Under the pieces are notes generated by a model. The model made no database searches. It was not told the origin of the DNA and saw only the letters and a program-made list of their open reading frames with translations. Positions 1 through 11,179 of a stretch of DNA of 64,000 bases are shown here, piece by piece (the stretch's first letter is position 1; the number at the start of each line of letters is the position of its first letter). Origin of the DNA: Emergomyces orientalis (taxonomy: Eukaryota; Ascomycota; Eurotiomycetes; Onygenales; Ajellomycetaceae); assembly GCA_002110485.1 (NCBI GenBank), contig MOWL01000023.1, positions 1 to 64,000 of the forward strand, given 5' to 3'. The translations under genes were made by a program, and so were the position numbers.

Positions 1-36
1 AGCTGCAGAACCTGATACTATAAATCATTTAATCAC
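1..36 (+). pseudogene. LINE reverse-transcriptase fragment cut by window edge
   Basis: The first ~36 bases match 4397-4432 inside the RT domain of the LINE at 1354-7121 with one G/A difference (position 9). They are therefore the end of a second copy of the same element lying to the left. After position 36 the similarity stops abruptly, so the copy is truncated or rearranged. Confidence 0.7.
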
Positions 37-787
37 AGAAGACAGTAATAGCTAGAATATGAAATCAGACAAAAAAACGCTTTTCCCCGAACCAGCCCAA
101 TTCTTCGAATTAGAAGACGAAAAGACATCCATTTGAAAGCTCTTGTTTGAGAAAGCAATTTATTCACTTTTTATTAAAATTGAGCGCAAGTTGGTGAAGC
201 TATTGAGGAAAACGTGTTTGCAACCCCTAAGGGGAAAGAAAATCACACTTCATCACATAACATCATCAGTTTCGGCCCAATTTACATAGAATTTTGATAG
301 AAGCTAGAACAAACCAGATATTACAACTGTCTCAATTTTGAATTCATTCCGATCATCTCTTTCTGAACAATTCATTGTCAAAACCTGCGTGAAAACTCTG
401 ATTGATTTTCATGTTCCTTTGCACCAGTGCCAAGTCTTTTCCCTGTACCGCCCTACCTCGCCCGGCAGAAAAGTGACAAAAAAATACCTCAGCACAGATC
501 ACACGTGACCTACCCTTCAATCAGAAATTCCCCGGAACCTACCCTCTCTACAAAACGGAACGAGAAAAAGTGGAAATATCAGTGTTTAAAAAAATAGCTT
601 GGTCCTGCAAGTAATATATATACATACTTGTATATATATATATTATTATATAAGAAAATAGTACAGATTTAGTCTGTTGATTTTTCATTTGCATACTCAT
701 CTGTGTGACTTAATAAATTACATTTATTAAGAGCTATCTAGTAAAATATATGAGATTAATTTGAATAGAAAAGAAAATCTATTCAGT
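37..787. other. AT-rich spacer without a recognisable gene
   Basis: No reading frame here shows a known domain. It contains a TA-rich microsatellite-like stretch at about 610-655. The region probably represents decayed transposon or LINE 5' flank. Confidence 0.5.
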
Positions 788-901
788 ATTAATTCATATT
801 GATATTTCAGGAATACAATCTTGATTTGAGGTGGGGCCTATTTCAAGCAGAAATTTTGAGAAGCTTTTTAAATTGAAAAAGACAAAATTTGCAAGAGTTA
901 G
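788..901 (+). repeat. 114-base inverted repeat, left copy
   Basis: This segment is the reverse complement of 11060-11173, with about 8 mismatches over 114 bases by eye (roughly 93%). The two copies flank some 10 kb of LINE and gypsy sequence. The right copy begins immediately after an LTR. Its identity is unknown; it could be a fragment of another element that the LINE and gypsy pieces invaded, or the ends of a larger unit. Confidence 0.75.
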
Positions 902-1353
902 AGTGTTTTCTTGATTTAGCTCTGAGTAAATAAATCAAGAAAATTCTACACAAATTCATATTTCTTTACTTCAGTGACTGATTCAGTTTTTGAAAATAAT
1001 CTCAATTTTGAGCTGCATACTTGATATGTGGGGAGAAGTTTAGAATATTGAATATTTCTGAATAGTTTTATCAATTTCTCTGCAAAAAATTGATTTATTT
1101 TGTCAGTTTTTCTTTCAAAAACTGTCATTTCAATTGAATAATTTATTATTCATTGAAATCAATTCTGTTCTCTTCATTTTGTAGCACAAGAAAGAAGTCT
1201 GTGAAGATTTAATTGATTTATCTTTAAAAATCAATATTAGTTTATTAGATTCTCTTGAAAAATCTAATCTAGATACTATTTCTAGTAGAAAAATAGCAAA
1301 AATCTGAGAATACTATTTAATTTGACTAATTATCTAATATACTCAAAGAAATC

Positions 1354-2916
1354 ATGAATAACTCACCTCAATCTGTGAACATGATGACTCCATGCAAAAA
1401 TAGAAATAATTTCATAGAAACTGTTTCTGAAATTGAGATTTTGAAGAAAAGAAAAAAAGAAGAAATAGACAGACACAAAGTAGATGAAGTGAAAAATCTA
1501 CAAAAAAATAGCTGATGAGCTATATAAACAGTGCATGTATGAAGAAAATGAAGAAATTCTTCTTATTCTGCATTCACAAGCAAGACAACTGAATGAAATT
1601 ATTAAGTTTAAACTTAATATTTCTTCAAATCTGAAGATAGTTTTGAAAAAAACTGAAAAATCTGTATCTCAAAAAATCTCTTCTGAATCTCTTTCAAAAG
1701 AAAACACTGAAAATGAGACAAAAACCTATGCTCAAGCCTCAATAGCTCACAAAATATTGAAAAAGAAAAACAGCTGAAAAAAGCAGAAAAAATTTTCTCA
1801 TTAGTTGAGAAAAAAGAACAAAGAAAAGCTCAAAAAGAGATTAAATTTCTTGAATCAAAAAAACAGAGACTGATTTTAAAAGTTAGTGATAGAGCTATCT
1901 TTGAAAAATCTATTCTAAATGATTCTAAGTTCATTTTTGAACTTAGAAACAAAATCAATCAAAACTTTCATTTTGAAACTCAAAATGAAGAATTCAAGCC
2001 AGTTATCTCATCAATTGAAACCTCTTTTCTGGGAAATTCAATTGTAATTACTGCTATGCCAGATTTCAGCTCTGAATATCTAATTCAAAATGAAAACTGC
2101 TGGAAAGAGATAGTTCAAAAAGCTCTCTCTATTGAAGTTTCATGTGAAAAAGATGAGAAATGGGGAAAATTTGTATTACATGATATTCCAGTTGAAATCT
2201 TTGATCATGAAGAAGGCATGATAAATTTGAAAGAAGAAATTGAAATATATAATTCAATTTCTTTGAAAAAAACCCCAATTTGGCTCAATTCTTATGAGCA
2301 AAGACAAAGAAATCAAAATGCTTCAGTTTTAATTACTACAAATACAATAGAACAGTCAAAACGACAGTATATTATAATTGCAGGATTGAAAATGAAAGTA
2401 TTTGAATTCAAAGATTCAAGAGAGAATATTAAATCTCAAATTCAATGCTCAAACTGTCAGAAACATGGACACTTTGCAAATACTTGTAAAAGAAATTCTA
2501 AATGTCAGTTTTGTGCTTTAGATCACAAAACAAATGAACATTCTTGCAACACATGTAGAAAAATAGGTGAAATCTGCAATCACACTGAAATCAAATGCAG
2601 TAATTGCTATGAAAAGCACACATCTATTTCAAAAGATTGTATTTTCATTTTCAAGAAAAAGTCTTTCAATAAAGATGTGAAATGGAGAAAAGAAACTCAA
2701 AATACAGAGAAAATAGATAAAACTACAAAAAGAAGAAATTCTCAAATGTCTATTTCTTCTGAGTCAAATTCTTTTTCAAAAAATAGACAGATCTTAAACC
2801 CTGTTACACCTATAAAAATGAGAAAAGATAAAGAAAATCTCATTTCTATGAAAGCAGTAGAAGTTCCAGCTCTGAATACAGATAATAGATATAATCTATT
2901 ACCTGATTCAGAATAA
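1354..2916 (+). pseudogene. LINE ORF1, gag-like nucleic-acid-binding protein with zinc knuckles
   Basis: The frame opens with ATG at 1354 and is lysine/glutamate rich (coiled-coil-like). It leaves frame at a run of seven A at about 1502 and returns to the first frame near 1740-1775, again in A-rich sequence. From 1741 the original frame is open to 2916. Near the C-terminus are three CCHC-type clusters; the first is a perfect C-x2-C-x4-H-x4-C at about 2449-2490, and two more variable ones follow to about 2640. Such knuckles bind the element's RNA in LINE ORF1 proteins. Both frameshifts sit in homopolymers, so sequencing or assembly error is a real alternative to decay. ORF2 starts 27 bases downstream. 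Confidence 0.75.
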
Positions 2917-2943
2917 AAGAAACACAGCTTCAATTTATTCCTT

Positions 2944-5900
2944 TTGTACATGTTTACTACACAAAATAATAATAAAAAGAAGAAAAAAACTATCAAAAAT
3001 GCTTCAAAAATAACTTTTATTCAAAACAATGTTGATAGAAATAAAGATGCTATCTATTCATGCTTACAGATAGGCTTTGAAGAGCAAACTGACTTCATTC
3101 TATTACAAGAGCCAAATTTTGATATAGAACAACAATTTATAATTTCTCATTCAAGCTATCACTGCTTTTTACCAGAGAAATCAGATGTAAAAGCAAGAGT
3201 TGTGATATATGCAAGAAAAAGATCAAGATTTCAATTCAATATAAAAAGTAATTATATATCTAATTCTGATATTCTAGTTGGAGATATTATAGATACAAGA
3301 AATCAATTTGACAGTATTCAATTGATAAATATTTATAATGAAAAATCACTGAAGGTAAATGATAATTCATGGACAGTTGACAGAGAACTGCTGAATTTAA
3401 GTCCAGAAAAAAATGCTATTATATGTGGTGATTTCAATGCACATCATATATGGTGGAATTCTGAATGTGATTATTCAATAAGATCAGAGAAAATAGTAGA
3501 GTGGGCTCTACAACATGAATTAGATATTATAAATGAAATTGATAGACAGACCTTCTTTAGAAACAACTTAATGAAGAAATCAATCATAGACTTAACCTTT
3601 CTATCAAAAAATTTGATTGAAAACAAGGTCTATAATTGGTTTATTAATTCAGAAGAAACATCAGGATCTGCTCATGAAGTTATTCAATTTAATATTGAAA
3701 TTGATGAAAAGGAAACATGTGAGAATCCTCTACTATCAAATCAATATAATTTTGAAAAAGCTGAATGGTCTGAAATCAATAAGAGAATTGAAGATTTAAA
3801 ATTTGAAAAAAAAGAAGAATTATCAAATTGGAATGAAAAGACAATAATAACAGATATAATGCTAGAAAGTAGAACTAATATAATAACTGAAATTATATTA
3901 GAAAGTATTAAAAACTTTATACCAAAGAAAAAGCTCTCAGAATTCTCAAAACCTTGGTGGTCAGAAGAAATAACAGAAAAAAGAAAAAATCTAGCAAAAA
4001 TAAAAAAAGAATGGAAAGAGAATATCATATCTTATGAAGAATATAAAAGAATAAGAAATGAATATTTCACATTAATTAAAAAAACTAAAACTAGCTGCTG
4101 GAATAAATTTCTTGTGAATGCACAGGGAAAAGAAATATTTAAAGCTTTTAAATATACAAAGTCTAAATCTGTTGCAAAGCTTCCATCTCTAAAATATAAA
4201 ATAGAAAATGAGGAATATATTGCTCATTCTTTTGAACAAAAATGTCAGGCTTTTATGAAAATTCTATTTCAAAAACCACCTCAATCTGAACAATATAGTT
4301 CAATATGTGAATATATTGAAGATTCAAGATGGGCTTGGCCAGATCTATCTAGAAATGAACTTGAAACTGCTGTTTTTACAAGTTCTACAAAAACAGCTGC
4401 AGGACCTGATACTATAAATCATTTAATCATTCAAAAAGTCTTTCATTCTCTGAAAAATGAATTATTTGAATTATTCTCTCAACTAATGAAGAATGGGTAT
4501 CACCCTGAATGCTGGAGACAAGCAACTGGTATAGTTCTTGCAAAACCAAATAGAAAAGCTACTATGCCAAAGTCTTATAGAATTATATCACTTTTGAATT
4601 GCTTGGGAAAAATTCTTGAAAAAATAATAGCAACAAGATTATCATATCTAGGCTCAATCACTGATTTATTATATAATGATCAAATGGGTGGCAGAAAACA
4701 GAATTCTGCAATAGATACAGTTTTATCAATAATTCATGATATTCAAATGGCAAAAAATGAAGGCTTAGTTACAACAGCTGCTTTTATTGATATAAAAGGT
4801 GCTTTTGATCATGTTTCAAAGAATAAGCTAATAATTATTCTTCAAGAGATGAAACTACCAAAAGCATTAATAAAGTGGGTTATATGTTTTATGTCAAAAA
4901 GATATATTCAACTACTTTTTGACTCATTAAAGCAAGATATTACTGAAATTGAAATAGGAGTTCCTCAGGGGTCTCCAGTCTCACCAATTCTATTTGCTAT
5001 ATATACAAAAAATCTATTCAAAGATAGAGAAATGGAGATAGTGAGATCTCCTAGCTATGTTGATGATATAGGTCTGATTTTCAGCTCAAGAACAATAAAA
5101 GAAAATTGTGAAAATATTGAAAAAGCTGCGCAAGAGATATTTAATAGAGGAGATTTAAACCTAATTCAATTTGATATGGAAAAAACTGAATTAATTCACT
5201 TTTTTCCAAAAAGATATGAAAAGGAAATAAGTTTAAATCTATTAAATCAAGAAATAAAGCCTAAATCAGTTGTAAGATGGCTAGGAATCTGGCTGGATTC
5301 AAAACTCAATTTTAAATCTCATATTCAAAAAAGAATGGCTCAAGCTGAAAGAGTTTTAAATAGTATAATACAACTTTCTAATACTGAAAGGGGTTTATCA
5401 TTTCAAGCTATGAGACAGCTATACATTGCATGTATAGCATCTATTTCTGATTATGGTGTTCAGATATGGTGGAAGAACCAGAAACACTTCATAGATAAGT
5501 TTCAAAAATTGCAGAATACAGCTTTAAGAAGAATTCTGGGAGCTTTCAAAACCTCTCCATGTAGAGCTATGGAAATAGAAGCTTCTATATCACCTCCTGA
5601 AATAAGATTTGAGAAGATATGCAAGAATTATGCACTGAGAATCATGAAAATGCCAGATATTCATTCAATTAGAAAAAGAATATCTACATCTTATCCTCCA
5701 ATTCAATCTGGAAATGACTTAGATTGGAATAGATATCTAGATTGGAATGAAAGTCAAGAAAATCAAGAAAATGAGAGAAATAGAAAATAAATCCCTTCTC
5801 AACTATATAGAGTATGCTCAATGATTAAAAATGAGTTCTCCTCATTAAATATTGAAAAGATTGAACACAAAAAGCTATATTCATGGAAAGAAAAACTAGG

Positions 5901-6897
5901 CTCAATGATTTCAATTGAAATAAGCGCATTATCAAAACCAGAAGAAGCTGAGAATCATAGAAGAATAATAGAGAAAATTGATTTTAAAAAGTCAATTCTA
6001 ATCTATTCAGATGGTTCAATGAATGAAAATAAAGGCCTAGGAGCTGGAATAGCATATACAGAAGATAATTACAAATATACATCAGATTCATGGAATATTG
6101 GAAATGAATGTGAAGTATTTGATGCTGAATTATATGCTATTATGAAAGCTTTTAAACTGATAGAAATAAAAGCTTCAAAAAGAAAAGATATGAAAGAAGC
6201 ATGGATTTTTTCAGATAGTCAAGCAGCTTTGAAAAGAATTCAAAAAAATGAAATTCATAATGGTCAAATGAATATAGAAGTAATTCTAAAGATATGCAAA
6301 AGAATTCAATTAAAATATAAGACAAAGATATATCTGAGCTGGGTTCCTGCTCATATAAATATACATGGAAATGAGCTTGCTGATGAAGCAGCAAAGAAAG
6401 GAACAGAACTAAATATTGCAAGTTCAAAAATAGTTTCATGGTCTTTTATTAAAAGAAAGATAAAAGAGAATTGCTTAGAAAAATGGCATAAAATATGGGA
6501 AAAACAAAGAAAAAGTCCTCACTATCTTAGATTTGAAACTAAACCTAAATGGAAATCATGCTCTATTAAGTGCAAGAAGAAGCTTTTCTCCTCAATCATT
6601 CAATTAAAACTAGGTCATGGCTATTTCAAATCTTATTTGAAAAGAATATCTGATATTGAAAGTGAAAATTGTGAATATTGTGACTCTCTTGAAGACCCAG
6701 AACATATCTTAATGAATTGCTCATTAAATCAAGAACTTAGAGCTGAACTGAGATATAAATATAAACTGAGAGAAATGAATATGAAACTACTATTTTCAAC
6801 TGAAATAGGCAGTCAATATTTAATTGATTTTCTCAATGAAACTCAAATAGCTACTAGAAATCAATTCTATTTCAAAGATGAAAATATAAATGAATGA
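2944..6897 (+). pseudogene. LINE ORF2 polyprotein: AP-endonuclease, reverse transcriptase, RNase H, C-terminal CCHC
   Basis: One frame runs from 2944 to 6897, broken only by TAA at 5788 (CAA to TAA or similar). Domains in order: APE-type endonuclease (about residues 20-250, with the ICGDFNAHH motif near residue 160); reverse transcriptase (about 480-780, with IDIKGAFD, GVPQGSPVSP and the catalytic YVDD near residue 704); and after the stop an RNase HI domain whose acidic residues are visible in IYSDGS, DAELYAI, FSDSQAA and ELADEAA. A CEYC...H...C cluster lies at about 6675-6720. The protein would nick target DNA and copy the element RNA by target-primed reverse transcription. All catalytic residues I can identify remain, which is unusual beside the badly decayed neighbours. 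Confidence 0.9.
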
Positions 6898-7289
6898 GAA
6901 TCTGAAATATTCTTTATAAAAACTGCTAGATATTATATAATATCTCACTATTTCTTTTGTGTTAGAGTCTGTCTTTTATTTCCTTTGTATTTATGTCATG
7001 AGTTATTTTGTCTATCATTAATTTATTTTCTTTGTAATCACTTGAAAATTATATGAAAAAAAGAGAATATAAATAATCTTCAAAAATATTTATAAATAAA
7101 TAAATAAAAAAAAGAAAAATCAATTTGCTGACTATTCTGGGCTGGAATTCAAGTATTGCAAGTGCTATTTGTTTGAAGAAAAAATGTATAGTAATTAGTG
7201 TTAAAGTTAGAAAAATCCTGAGACTCTTTGAGTCTCAGGTAGATATCATAGTCTCTGACTGCATATATATCTATAATTGAAGAATAATA
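6898..7289. other. LINE 3' UTR and spacer
   Basis: The stretch after ORF2 is AT-rich, ends the element in an A-rich tail near 7078-7121, and then holds about 170 bases of undetermined sequence before gypsy similarity starts. I see no gene in it. Confidence 0.5.
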
Positions 7290-8655
7290 ATAATAATTAA
7301 TTCTGCTTGTTTAATTAAGTTTCAAGAACTCTCAGAGACTGAAGTATTCTCTTTCAGTTATAGCAGATTTAAATTATACTTATACATCAAGAAAAATAAG
7401 CTTATATCAGTGATTACTAAGTTTCTATCATTCATGACTAATTCAGCAGATGCTAAACATTCTGATCAGTCATTCTGTGCAAAATTTGTGAACTTTCTGA
7501 TATAGATTTTCAATGACTGATTTACTTGTTCTGTGAACTTATCTGTCTCTGAGTGATAAACTGTGAAAAGATATCTGATAACATCTAACTTCTTGTATAC
7601 ATGTGATTAAAGAGCTTCAACAAACTGCATTTTGTGGTTTGAGACTATAGCTGACAGCACATCATGCTTTCTATAGAAGTAGTTGATAAAGACATCAACT
7701 AGTGTCTCAGTGTCTATTTTCTTACAGAATTCAATTATCATACTCTTGCTCAGACAGTCTGTGATCACCATGATATTAGTGAATTCATCAGACTCTGAAA
7801 ATTTTATAATGAAATTAATGAAGATTTCTCTTCATATTTAATCTGATATAAGTGAAAACTTTAGCAGATCATGTCAATACTTCTTTTATACTGTGTTTAC
7901 TCTATAAATATTGCAATTGTGAGTGAAGATTCTCATATCTTGAGCACAGTTAAATCAAAAGTAGTCTTGAGCAAGAATTCAGTACATGATCTCTCATTCA
8001 GAGTGTTCTGTCATTACTGAATCATGAATTTTCTGTAGTATTCTAATCTATAGAGATTTGAAGTCTGAAACTCACTTCAGTTCTCTGAAGCAGAAATATT
8101 CATTTTTAATACTATATTCTGTCACTGAGATCTTGATCTTTAACTGTGAAGAGAACTTTTGAAAATTATTATAAATAATTTATTTCAGTTTCTTAAGTGT
8201 GTTATTATTATTTTTAGTCTGAGCTCATTCTTCAGTGAGAGTGCATTCTTCTATAAACAGAGTTAATACTGTGATTGACACTGCACTAACAGATTGAGAT
8301 TCACATGAGAGTTGAGAAACATTTAAGAAAGACTTCTTCAGACTTTTTCTATTAATTATCAAGAAACATTTAACTGACTATAGTATTTGAAATTTCCTGT
8401 AGACATGTCTCTTATTGTCTTGGCCACTTGATAGATCTTGGTTCTGGCGGAATAGAGCGTCCACGGCAGCGTTGTTCTTACCAGACTGATACACTAATTC
8501 AAAATTGAAACACCTCAGGAACTGAGCTCAGTGTACTTGCCATTCTGAGAGCTTCTGTGAGATCATGAAGTACTCTAGATTCTTATAATCAGTAATAATC
8601 TTGAACTTGTCAGTACTTTTTAACTGAGAGTTTCATTCTTTCAAGCATCTGATTA
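7290..8655 (-). pseudogene. Ty3/gypsy pol fragment: RNase H and integrase, heavily mutated
   Basis: Read on the minus strand, the right part (about 8440-8640) encodes a gypsy RNase H end: a TDYKNLEYF motif and a PGKNN-ADALSR-like motif (here SGKNNAAVDALFR). The left part (about 7440-7560) encodes an integrase core piece resembling YHPQTDGQTERVNQ (here VYHSETDKFTEQVNQ). Many stop codons intervene. The stretch 7288-7369 is repeated in inverted orientation at 10246-10330, where a plus-strand integrase fragment continues further. The fragment is abutted on its right by an LTR that is not in the expected position, so the element has been rearranged. Confidence 0.8.
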
Positions 8656-8866
8656 TGTCAGAGATTGAATCTCTATATAATTATGTAAACTTGAGCTAGC
8701 CGGCTCCCGCACTAGTGACTAGCCCTCACTTGCAATCTGTACTTAGAGCATTTTTCTATATACTTTTTGCACTTCTTTCTTTTCTTTCTCTTTTCTTTCT
8801 TAAGCTTTTCTTCTTGTATATTAGACATAATATAGTTCTTTCATATCTAATTGCTCATCTCTTATA
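8656..8866 (+). repeat. Gypsy LTR copy 1 (~211 bases)
   Basis: It starts TGTCAGAGATTGAATC and ends near CTCTTATA. It shares its whole length with copies at 10037-10238 and 10850-11059. All three are in the same orientation and carry transition-type differences. Confidence 0.75.
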
Positions 8867-9339
8867 TTAGAAAAGCTTCGTTTTTACTCCTTACTAAAGA
8901 AAGACACAGAAAAGCTCAGAAAGACACTGACATCACAGATCAATTATTAAGAAAGAATAATAGTGTGACAGAGTAGCAAGAAATCTCTGCATCTATAAGA
9001 AAGTTCAGAAGAATACTGGCATTATAAACTCATTTTTTGAGTAAATCACAGTGTGACAGAGTAGCAAGGAATTTCTGCATTTATAAGAATAAAAACTCTG
9101 ATGATCATCTTTAAGATCTCATCAGATGAAGACGAATTTGTGTTAGTCACAAGCAGTTATAAATTACAGAATGAAAAAATAACTATCAATTTTACTAGAG
9201 AGAAGCTCATGAAGCTTCTTCAGATGAAGAAAAGACTAGCAACTTAACAAGTGAAGCTACAGAATCAATAACAAGAACTTGAGAAGCAATGAATAATTAT
9301 CAGAACTTCAGACTCAACTGAAGTTATCACTATTCCCCT
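8867..9339 (+). other. Gypsy leader region before gag
   Basis: This AT-rich stretch lies between LTR copy 1 and recognisable gag. It includes a short duplicated phrase (CACAGTGTGACAGAGTAGCAAG-like, about 8958 and 9047). No open frame is recognisable. Confidence 0.4.
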
Positions 9340-10036
9340 CTCTATTGAATCAAAATGGCCAAAAGCAAGCCTTCCAGACCCTGCCTGTTATAACAGCAAT
9401 AATCTCTTCTATTTCCCACAGTTCCTCAGCAACCTCAAAGCCAAGATCATGATTGATGGACAGGCCATTGAAAATGAACAAGCTCAAGTATAGTATACTT
9501 TTAAAAGACTGAAAGACAAAGCATTAGCAAGAATTCACTCTTGAGTGAATCAGTATTCTGAAATCAATAGATTTATCACTAAGAAGTTCCTTGGGCTTCT
9601 GAAGTCAACATTTGCTGACACAGTCTATGAGCAGAAAGTCTTGAACAAACTGAATAGACTGAGATAAGAAAAGAGAAGATTTAATAAACTTTTAACTGAG
9701 CTGAAGCAACTGCTTCTAGAAGCTGATGAGCATGAATAAGCTGACTCAATTAAAAAAGACTATCTGAAAAAAGTTTTCAATTGAGAACTAAAAAAACATC
9801 TCTTGAGCTTAAATGAAAAGAAGTTCTATGATGAATTCAAGAATTAAGTGAAAAGAATTGCAGATCACATGAAGAATTTCAATAAGTCTGAGAAAAGTCA
9901 GCTGAATTGATTGACACTGAAATATTTTATTTAAAAGATTCTGAAAAAGCCTTTCTCAGACTTCTTCTGAATCACAGAATGTCATGGACTGAGAGCCCAC
10001 ACCAGCGCGAACTGCCAAGAAAAAGAACAAGAGAAC
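9340..10036 (+). pseudogene. Ty3/gypsy gag fragment with degenerate zinc knuckle
   Basis: The frame beginning at about 9350 encodes a gag-like capsid region (a stretch resembling WPKASLPDP, then helices typical of fungal gypsy gag) and ends with a C-x5-H-x4-C-like remnant at about 9978-10010. At least six in-frame stops (TAG, TGA, TAA) interrupt it. It lies directly between two LTR copies, so LTR-gag-LTR could be a non-autonomous derivative, or pol could have been lost by deletion. Confidence 0.65.
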
Positions 10037-10238
10037 TGTCAGAGATTGAATCTCTATATAATTATGTGAACTCGGGCTAGCCGGCTCCCGCGCTAGTGGC
10101 TAGCTCTCACTTGCAATCTGTGCGCACTTTTCTACACACTTTTTGCACTTCTTTTCTTTCTCTTTTCTTTCTTAAGCTTTTCTTCTTGTATATTAGGCAC
10201 AATATAGTTCTTTCATACCTAATTGCTCGCCTCTTACA
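10037..10238 (+). repeat. Gypsy LTR copy 2 (~202 bases)
   Basis: This is a copy of the LTR at 8656-8866. It keeps more G and C (for example GAACTCGGGCTAGCCGGC), so it is the least mutated of the three and closest to the ancestral LTR. Confidence 0.75.
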
Positions 10239-10849
10239 TTAGATCTGCTACAGCTGAAAGAGAATACTTCAGTCTCTGAGAGTTTTTAAAACTTAATTAA
10301 ACAAGCAGAATTAATTCTAGTAAAGCTAAAAGATGCAGCAACCTGGGCCCAGACTTCAATGATAAATGTCCAGCAGAAACAAGAACTTCAGACTAATCAT
10401 CATCAAAATACTACTCTGAAATACAGAGTTAATAACACTGTCTGACTAAATTTAAAGAATGTGTCTACACTTCAGTCTTCAAAGAAGCTGAATGTTCAGA
10501 ACAGAAATTTCAAAATAATAGAAAGAATTAACTCTTATATCTATTAATTAAATATACTATCTGAGATTTATAATATTTTTCATATGAATTTACTTCATTC
10601 TGCTGCTAAAAATCTACTATTATTTCAAATCTGTCATGAATCTCAACCACCAGTCATAGATGTTGATGGGCACAAGGAGTACTATGTTGAGAAGATTCTT
10701 AAAAAGAAGATTAGATACTGTCAGAAGCATTATCTGATTAAATAAGTGAGCTGAACTGTTTTTATCTGAATAAAAATATCTCTAATGAAGAAGACTCAGA
10801 CTTTCAATGACTATCTGCAGAGAATCATGAAAGAGAAGAGAAGAAATAA
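10239..10849 (+). pseudogene. Ty3/gypsy integrase C-terminus and chromodomain-like tail
   Basis: The plus-strand frame shows the conserved run of gypsy integrase C-termini: a QTSM-like region, a (K)YRVNNTVxLNLKN motif, YNIFHMNLLHSA (canonical HNVFHVNLLRPA), then a VDGHKEYYVEKIL region typical of the chromodomain start. Several stops interrupt it. The 3' LTR follows directly, in the order expected for the right end of a plus-strand element. Confidence 0.75.
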
Positions 10850-11059
10850 TATCAGAAATTGAATTTTTATATAATTATATGAACTTGAGCTAGCTGATTT
10901 CTGTGCTAGTGACTAGCTCTTGCTTGTAATCTGTACTTAGAGTGCTTTTTTATATACTTTTTACACTTTTTTTTTTCTTTCTTTTTTCTTTCTTAAGCTT
11001 TCTTTCTTATATATTAGACATAATATAGTTTTTTTATATCTAATTGCTCATCTCTTACA
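10850..11059 (+). repeat. Gypsy LTR copy 3 (~210 bases), right end of the nest
   Basis: This copy aligns to the other two, but with the initial TG changed to TA and many C-to-T changes, making it the most mutated. It directly precedes the right inverted repeat at 11060. Confidence 0.75.
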
Positions 11060-11173
11060 CTAACTCTTGCAAATTTTGTCTTTTTTCATTCAAAAAGCTT
11101 CTCAAAATTTCTGCTTGAAATAGGCCTCATCTCAGATCAAGATTGTATTCCTGAAATATTAATCTGAATTAAT
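11060..11173 (-). repeat. 114-base inverted repeat, right copy
   Basis: This is the reverse complement of 788-901 (about 93% by eye). It begins at the last base of LTR copy 3 and ends where the minus-strand LINE endonuclease fragment begins. Confidence 0.75.
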
Positions 11174-11179
11174 AAAGCC

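Larger units (their letters stand above)
1340..7121 (+). mobile_element. Non-LTR retrotransposon (LINE, Tad1/I-like order), nearly complete
   Basis: Two reading frames in the LINE order lie on one strand: a zinc-knuckle ORF1 and an EN-RT-RNase H ORF2, followed by an A-rich tail at about 7078-7121. The element is extremely A-rich on the coding strand, uses AGA for essentially all arginines and has almost no CG dinucleotides. Despite this it carries very few lesions: two A-run frameshifts in ORF1 and one in-frame TAA in ORF2. The 5' end is not defined; it lies somewhere between 902 and 1353. RNase H after the RT is typical of the Tad1 and I clades; clade assignment is by domain order only. Confidence 0.85.

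Noticed and set aside
946..1128. 60-codon minus-strand frame
   Set aside because: It is in AT-rich flank, has no domain and overlaps a hairpin-rich stretch (about 907-942).
8656..11059. CRISPR-like array from the three LTR copies
   Set aside because: Repeats of ~205 bases with spacers of 0.6-1.2 kb carrying gag and integrase remnants are retrotransposon LTRs, and the genome is fungal.
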